The notes under the pieces are model-generated. The model ran no database searches. It saw only the letters and a program-made list of their open reading frames with translations, and was not told where the DNA came from. Positions 58,960 through 64,000 of a stretch of DNA of 64,000 nt are shown here, in pieces. Where the stretch lies: the NCBI RefSeq assembly GCF_963924675.1, contig NC_089226.1:50857124-50921123 (forward strand). The letters are read 5' to 3'. The number at the start of each line of letters is the position of its first letter. Position 1 is the first letter of the stretch. The translations under genes and the position numbers were made by a program. The stretch is from Phocoena phocoena (lineage: Eukaryota > Chordata > Mammalia > Artiodactyla > Phocoenidae).

Positions 58960-59435
58960 TTTAATTTTGTTTTTAACCACAAAGTTTTATTTTTTAATTA
59001 TTATGTCAAATGTATCAATATTTAATTGTATTGCATCTGGATTTTGAATCTTAGTTAGGAAGCCATTACCTGCACTTAGGTAAATGGTTGTGTTTTTAAA
59101 ATTAATTTCCAATTATTATTAGCATAAAAAATTGTGTTCTGCAACATTGATATAAATTTGTTCTAGTTGATCTTTGAAAATATTTTGGTATTCACTATGT
59201 AGATGGGGTCATGTGGACTTTAAAAAAAGACAGTTTTACTTATTTCTTTCCAGTCTGCATGTACTGTCTTACTTGTTCTTGCTAGGAGCTCTAGTACAAT
59301 GTTGAAGAAAGGTTTGAGGCGTGGACATCCTTGCTTTCTCCCTAATTGTAGGAGGGGGGATTCAGTCTTTGTCCATTAAGTATGATGTAAGCTGGAGGAT
59401 TTTTGCAGATATTCTTTTATCAGGTTGAGAATCTT
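58960..59435 (-). mobile_element. Old L1 fragment, minus strand
   Basis: Plus strand shows GCTAGGAGCTCTAGTACAAT, GTTGAAGAAAGGTTTGAGGC, GTGGACATCCTTGCTTTCTC and AAGTATGATGTAAGCTGG, the reverse complement of the ORF2 RT region (59220-59435). The part 58960-59120 (CTGGATTTTGAATCTTAGTT) is probably from the same or a neighbouring minus-strand L1. Confidence 0.75.
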
Positions 59436-60029
59436 GTGCTGCGCATGAGAAGGGTAACAGAAATTGGCAGTATTTTGAGCCTGTGCACCTGAGGGGGATT
59501 TTCTCACTTCTCTGGCCCCACCGCCAGTCTTTTTCAGTGAGCATTTGTGGATATCCATGAAAAGGAAATGTTAAGAGGATGCAGACTACCATTCTGTCTG
59601 GGGCACTAGGGATTCTGAACTGTCACTCTAAGCCCACAATTGCACTTCAAGAATTCGTTTAAATTTCAATGTTCTTAATTCTTTTATGTCCGCCATCTTT
59701 TCTTCTCAAGTTCTACTGAAGACAAAATCAGTCTGTGGGTTTTGTCTCTCCTCAAAGAGACTTGTTACATTTTGGAATCCTGGTTGTTTTATAATCTCAG
59801 ATCTCTGATACCTTAAAAAAAGACAACAATTTTGTACATTGTCTGGCTTTTTAATCATTGCTTCTTTGGGAGTAATATTCTTTTTTGGTTGCCCATATCC
59901 TAAATGGGAAGAGAAGTGACATCAATTATTTATGCCACAAATATTGATATTTTTGAGCTCCTACCATGTGCCAAATCCTACGCTAATTGGAATTTTGTGA
60001 TCTGAATAGAAGTATCTCTCCACTCGGAG
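59436..60029. other. Unassigned sequence
   Basis: No gene or repeat family recognised. Minus-strand frames 59362-59592 and 59376-59558 are overlapping and featureless. Confidence 0.45.
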
Positions 60030-60185
60030 TAAGAAGCCTCAGGCCTGATTAAAGCTCTGTCTCTTACTTGCTGTAAACTGATTCTTGGCTAGTTAAGAGC
60101 CATCTGTGCTTCCATTTTCTTCTCTATAAAACAATGGTTACAGTGTTGTGAATATCAAATGAGACACACAAATATGTTGTTAAAC
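60030..60185 (+). mobile_element. Probable MIR SINE fossil
   Basis: TTACTTGCTGTAAACTGATT, then CCATTTTCTTCTCTATAAAA and GTGTTGTGAATATCAAATGA resemble the MIR core and 3' part. Confidence 0.6.
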
Positions 60186-60619
60186 ATCTAATTTGGAAAT
60201 ATAATAAAATTATATTTGTAAAGCTATCTTTCAGAGGAATTTAATGCCCTATGATCTGCCAGTGTCCTATTATCACAATCTTAACAACAATAACAATGGG
60301 GAAAAAAAGGGTATTAAAGGTATTAAAGAATTAGAAATTATTTCAAAAATGTCCAGTTGGTAACAAGCTTCACATTTTGGATTCCTATCAACACTTTCAG
60401 GAACAGTGAAATTGGGTTGAAATTGCCCTGTCATTGTATATTATTTATACATTGGGTACAAACAGAAAAAGAACCCCACATGTGAAATAAAGGTAATGGA
60501 ATTTTCCTCCTGACACAAATCCTCTTGGAAAAAAATCAAAACAAGTAGTATAAAGATTTATTGAACTGAATTATTAGATTAGAAACATAATTTAAAAACA
60601 AGAGAAACTTTTTGTTACA
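60186..60619. other. Unassigned sequence
   Basis: No gene or repeat family recognised. Confidence 0.45.
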
Positions 60620-60765
60620 AAACTCATATTTTTGCAGGTGAGAAATCAAAAGCCCAGAGAGGTTAAGTGATATACTCAAGGTTACACAGAGAAATTACTG
60701 CATGATAGGGATCATTCTATAAGTCTCATGACTCCTAGTCCAGGGATCTTGCCACAAAATTACAT
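60620..60765 (-). mobile_element. MIR SINE fossil, minus strand
   Basis: AAGCCCAGAGAGGTTAAGTG, then ATACTCAAGGTTACACAGAG is the strongly conserved reverse MIR core. Confidence 0.8.
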
Positions 60766-60804
60766 TGCATTTCTGTAATACTATGTGCTTCATTGCTGTA
60801 TTAT

Positions 60805-61806
60805 TTTAAATAAATTTTTATTTTTTAGAACTGTTTTAGATTTAGAGAATAATTTTAAAGATAGTAGAGAGAGTATACACTATGTTTAGTTTTCCTCATT
60901 AACATCTTACATTAATCTGATATATTGTTAAAATCAAGTAACCAATGTTGATACATTATTATTAACTGAAGTCCACAGTTTATTGAGATTTACTTAGATT
61001 TTACCTAATGTTCTTTTTCTGATAATGTCCAACTTATCACATTACATTACATTTAATTGTCATGTCTCCTTAGGGTCCTCTTAGCTGTGAAAATTTGATT
61101 GACTTTTTTTTAATGACCTTGATGGTTTTAGGGAATACTGGTCAGATATTTTGCAGAATGTCTCTCAACTACAATTTGCCTGATGTCTTTCCCATGGTTA
61201 GAGGTGGGTTATGGGTTTCAGGAAGATCAGAAAGGTAACGTTCTATTTTCATCACATCATATCAAGGGTATGTACTATCAACCTGACTTATTACTGTTGA
61301 TGTTGACTTTAAGGCCCAGTAAAGATAGTGTTTGTCAAACTTCTTCACTGTATTCTTTTCTTCTCGATTTCTCATAGTTTGGAACAAATCATTATGTATT
61401 GCCCACACTTAAGGAGTGGGGAGCGATGCTCCACTCCTTGAGGATGGGACATGTTCTTAAATTATTTGGAATGCTTCATGGAGGATCTGTCTCTTCCATT
61501 TATTTATTCATTTATTTCTATCAGTGTGGACACAGATACTTATATTTTGAGTTATAATCCAACATGACTTAATTTTGATGCCCGAAGTGTCCCAACTTTG
61601 CCCAGAGTTCTTTGGTTGTTTCCTATCTCTCTGACATACCCCCATTATTGTGTGTGTGTGTGTGTGTGTGCATGTGTTGAGCACTTCCTAGCTTTCTGCC
61701 ACTACAAAATGTTTTGGGCCCATTTTGTATATTTCCTGCAGTAGTCCGAGAATCGTTTTTCTAAGAATCCCTCCTATTGCAGATTGCTATTAAAAACCAA
61801 GATCTG
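60805..61806 (-). mobile_element. L1M 3' UTR, minus strand, first block
   Basis: AGAACTGTTTTAGATTTAGA, AGTCCACAGTTTATTGAGAT, TTGTCATGTCTCCTTAGGGT, ATCACATCATATCAAGGGTA and CCACACTTAAGGAGTGGGGA are hallmarks of the long 3' UTR of older mammalian L1 (L1MC/L1ME-like) read backwards. The element continues beyond the SINE at 61807. Confidence 0.88.
61649..61670. repeat. Short (TG)n microsatellite
   Basis: About 11 TG units inside the minus-strand L1M. Confidence 0.95.
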
Positions 61807-62020
61807 GGGCTTCCCTGGTGGCGCAGTGGTTGAGAGTCCACCTGCCGATGCAGGGGACACAGGTTCGTGCCCTGGTCTGGAAAGATCCCACATGCCGCAG
61901 AGCGGCTGGGCCCGTGAGCCATGGCCACTGAGCCTGCGCGTCCGGAGCCTGTGCTCCGCAATGGGAGAGGCCACAACAGTGAGAGGCCCGCGTACCGCAA
62001 AAACAAACAAACAAAAACCA
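61807..62020 (+). mobile_element. CHR SINE inside minus-strand L1M
   Basis: Complete body with B box GGTTCGTGCC at 61862-61871 and an A-rich tail punctuated by C. The 15-bp flanking repeat (aaaaaccaagatctg / aaaaaacaagatctg) lies at 61792-61806 and 62021-62035 with one mismatch. Confidence 0.96.
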
Positions 62021-62035
62021 AAAAAACAAGATCTG

Positions 62036-62664
62036 AGCACTGTATATACTCATTGCTACTCGGTGCCATTGTTTCTAGACCCTCTTAGTTGACAGAGCAA
62101 GGAAAGCAAAGGAATGTTTGTATGTATATTAACTGGTGTATCTTCACTTACCTATAAATATTTTTATGTGTAACCATCTGTATAAGTATTGATTCAGTAT
62201 ATCGCACTGAAACCTCCAAGTCATTACTACATGGTTCATTCTCGCCTCCACTCCTTCCTTATCTATAACCTTCCACTTCAACAGTGAAAATCTAGGCTCC
62301 TAACATCTGCTATCATATTATTTAATTGTCCAATTCCAGTGTACTTGTCTAGTGATATCAGAATTATTAATCAATATATGCATGGAAAATAAGTTTATCC
62401 ACTAGGGTACACTGGTTATCAACAGTACTTTTTGCCTTTAGTCTTACAGATTCTTCTCCAAAGCTAGTTGAGACAGCAATTTTTTACCTCATCTCCTTCA
62501 GTGAGGTTGTTTCACAATTTAAAAACACTCATTTAGATATTTTTTCACATTTTAAATTTCATCCTGGGATATTTTGACCTCCTAAATGATTTTTTTAAAA
62601 ATTTGCCTAAGTTAAGGCCTTTCCTTTGTGCTGTAAAAGTTCATAGGTATTAAAAATTAATGGT
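62036..62664 (-). mobile_element. L1M, minus strand, second block
   Basis: Continues the same L1M after the SINE: ACTCATTGCTACTCGGTGCC, TTTCTAGACCCTCTTAGTTG, and CATGGTTCATTCTCGCCTCC. Confidence 0.75.
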
Positions 62665-62903
62665 GGGGCTTCCCTGGTGGCACAGTGGTTGAGAGTCCGC
62701 CTGCCAATGCAGCGGACACAGGTTCGTGCCCCGGTCCAGGAAGATTCCACATGCCGCGTAGCAGCTGGGCCCATGAGCCATGGCCGCTGAGCTTGCGCGC
62801 CCGGAACCTGTGCTCCGCAACGGGAGAGGCCACAACAGTGAGAGGCCCGCATACTGCAAAAAAAACTCCAAAAAACAAAAACAAAAACAAAAACAAAATA
62901 TGG
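62665..62903 (+). mobile_element. CHR SINE inside minus-strand L1M
   Basis: Complete body followed by a long variable tail of (CAAAAA)n type (about 62870-62897). The target-site duplication is weak (atggtg at 62660-62665 and 62904-62909), so the exact ends are less certain than for the other copies. Confidence 0.94.
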
Positions 62904-63769
62904 ATGGTGGTGTGAATTCAACTTTGCAGTAAGTAGCCTTTTCAGACTGGCTTCTTTCACTCAGCAATATGCATTTAAGTTTCCTCCATGTCTTTTGTGG
63001 CTTGTTAGATCATTTATTTTAATCACTGAATAGTATTCCATTGTACAGATATGCCACAGTTTGTTTACCCATTCACCTGTGAAGTACATTTTGTTTGCCT
63101 CCAGTTTTCAGCAATTATGAATAAAGCTACAATAAACATTGTGTGAATGTAGTTTCCAATATATTTGGATAAATACCTAGGAGCATGATTTCTGAATCAT
63201 ATGGTAAGACTAGCTTTGTAAACAACTGCCAGACTGCCTTCCAAAGTGGCTAAAACTTTTTGCATTCCCACCAGCAACGAATGAGAGCTCCTGTTGCTCC
63301 TCATCCTCACCAGCATTTGGTGTGCTCAGGTTTTGGATTTTAGTAATTCTAATAGATATACAATGGCTCTCACTGTTATTTTGATTTGTAACATTGAATT
63401 ATGTTGAACATTTTTCCACATGCTTACTTGCCATCTGTATATCTTCTTTGGTGAAATGACTTTATATAAATTGAGTTCTGAGTTTTCTTATGGTTGAATT
63501 TTAAGAGTTCTTTGCATATTTTAGATACAAGCCCTTTATCATATATGTGTCTTACAAATTGTTTTCCCAGTCTGTGGCTTGTCTTCTGATTCTCTTCACA
63601 GTGTCTTTTACTGAACATAATGTTTATTTGTTTTTTAATGAAGTCCAACTTAATGTTTGCCTTTCATGCATCATGCTTTTAGTGTTGTACCTAAAAACTC
63701 ATCACCAATCTAAGATCACCTAGGTTTTCTCTTGTGTTTTCTTCAAAAAGTTTAATTTTTTATTTTATG
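62904..63769 (-). mobile_element. L1M ORF2 end, minus strand, third block
   Basis: CTTTCACTCAGCAATATGCA, GAATAGTATTCCATTGTACA, TTTTGCATTCCCACCAGCAA and AGACTGCCTTCCAAAGTGGC are the reverse complement of the ORF2 C-terminal and downstream region of an old L1. The 74-codon minus-strand frame 63424-63648 (KTSHRLGKQFVRHIYDKGLV) is a relic of ORF2. Confidence 0.88.
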
Positions 63770-63931
63770 CTTATTTTTTATTGAAGTATAGTTGATTTAC
63801 AGTATTGAATTAGTTTCAGGTGTACATCATGGTCATTCAGTTTTTTTTTTGCAGATTATATTCCATTATAGGTTATTACAAAATATTGGGCATAAGTCCT
63901 TGTGCTATACAGTAAATCCTGGTTCCTAATC
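63770..63931 (-). mobile_element. Short younger L1 3' end, minus strand
   Basis: TTTATTGAAGTATAGTTGAT, then TTAGTTTCAGGTGTACATCA and TTGTGCTATACAGTAAATCC is the reverse complement of a cetartiodactyl L1 3' end. A 9-bp duplication, tattttatg, lies at 63761-63769 and 63932-63940, and the interrupted L1M resumes after it. Confidence 0.88.
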
Positions 63932-63940
63932 TATTTTATG

Positions 63941-64000
63941 TATAGGTCTATCAGACATTTTACTTTTTTTTTTTCTTTTTGGCATATGGATATCCTATTC
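63941..64000 (-). mobile_element. L1M, minus strand, last block to window edge
   Basis: TATAGGTCTATCAGACATTT and GGCATATGGATATCCTATTC fit the continuation of the minus-strand L1M ORF2. It runs off the window. Confidence 0.6.

Overview
The window reads as mammalian nuclear DNA, most likely from a cetacean and probably a toothed whale. The main evidence is eight closely similar, A-tailed copies of the young tRNA-derived CHR SINE, which starts GGGGCTTCCCTGGTGGCGCA. There are three older or variant CHR-type copies, many L1 elements with cetartiodactyl-type 3' ends, and mammal-wide MIR and L2 fossils. I saw no BovB LINE, which argues against a ruminant. Species assignment is inference from repeat families recognised by eye.

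I found no host protein-coding gene, no rRNA or tRNA gene, no CRISPR array and no bacterial-type operon. Nearly every long open frame is an L1 ORF1/ORF2 remnant or a CHR SINE read in either direction. The window looks like intergenic or deep-intronic DNA that has been a landing zone for retrotransposons. Roughly half is recognisable repeat and the rest is AT-rich sequence in which I recognise nothing.

Layout. 1-17 kb is mostly AT-rich DNA with scattered CHR SINEs, a 5'-truncated L1 (1.7-3.0 kb), L1 3' ends, an L2 split by a solo LTR (7.6-8.3 kb), and MIRs. 17.0-18.3 kb is an L1 with an inverted 5' segment. 18.9-30.9 kb is a nested array: an old L1 is interrupted at 22,674 by a full-length L1 (about 7.3 kb without its own SINE), which in turn carries a CHR SINE. 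The old L1 resumes at 30,187 with a matching target-site duplication. 31-36 kb holds small tandem duplications, MIR/L2 fossils and an L1M end. 36-41.4 kb holds two further L1s, the second carrying a CHR-2-like SINE and a solo retroviral LTR. 41.4-47.2 kb is mostly unassigned. 47.2-58.5 kb holds ancient L1 pieces, with a second near-full-length L1 (51.25-57.87 kb) inserted into one of them and its own SINE at 53.7 kb. 59-64 kb is minus-strand L1M sequence interrupted by two CHR SINEs and a short L1 3' end.

All L1 ORFs carry stops or frameshifts, so none looks able to move. I see no new molecular system. The most useful observations are structural: a datable nest of insertions, a probable SINE 3' transduction, an L1 inversion with an inverted duplication, an L1 insertion without target-site duplication, microsatellites grown from L1 sequence, an unusually long flanking repeat, and two precise tandem duplications.
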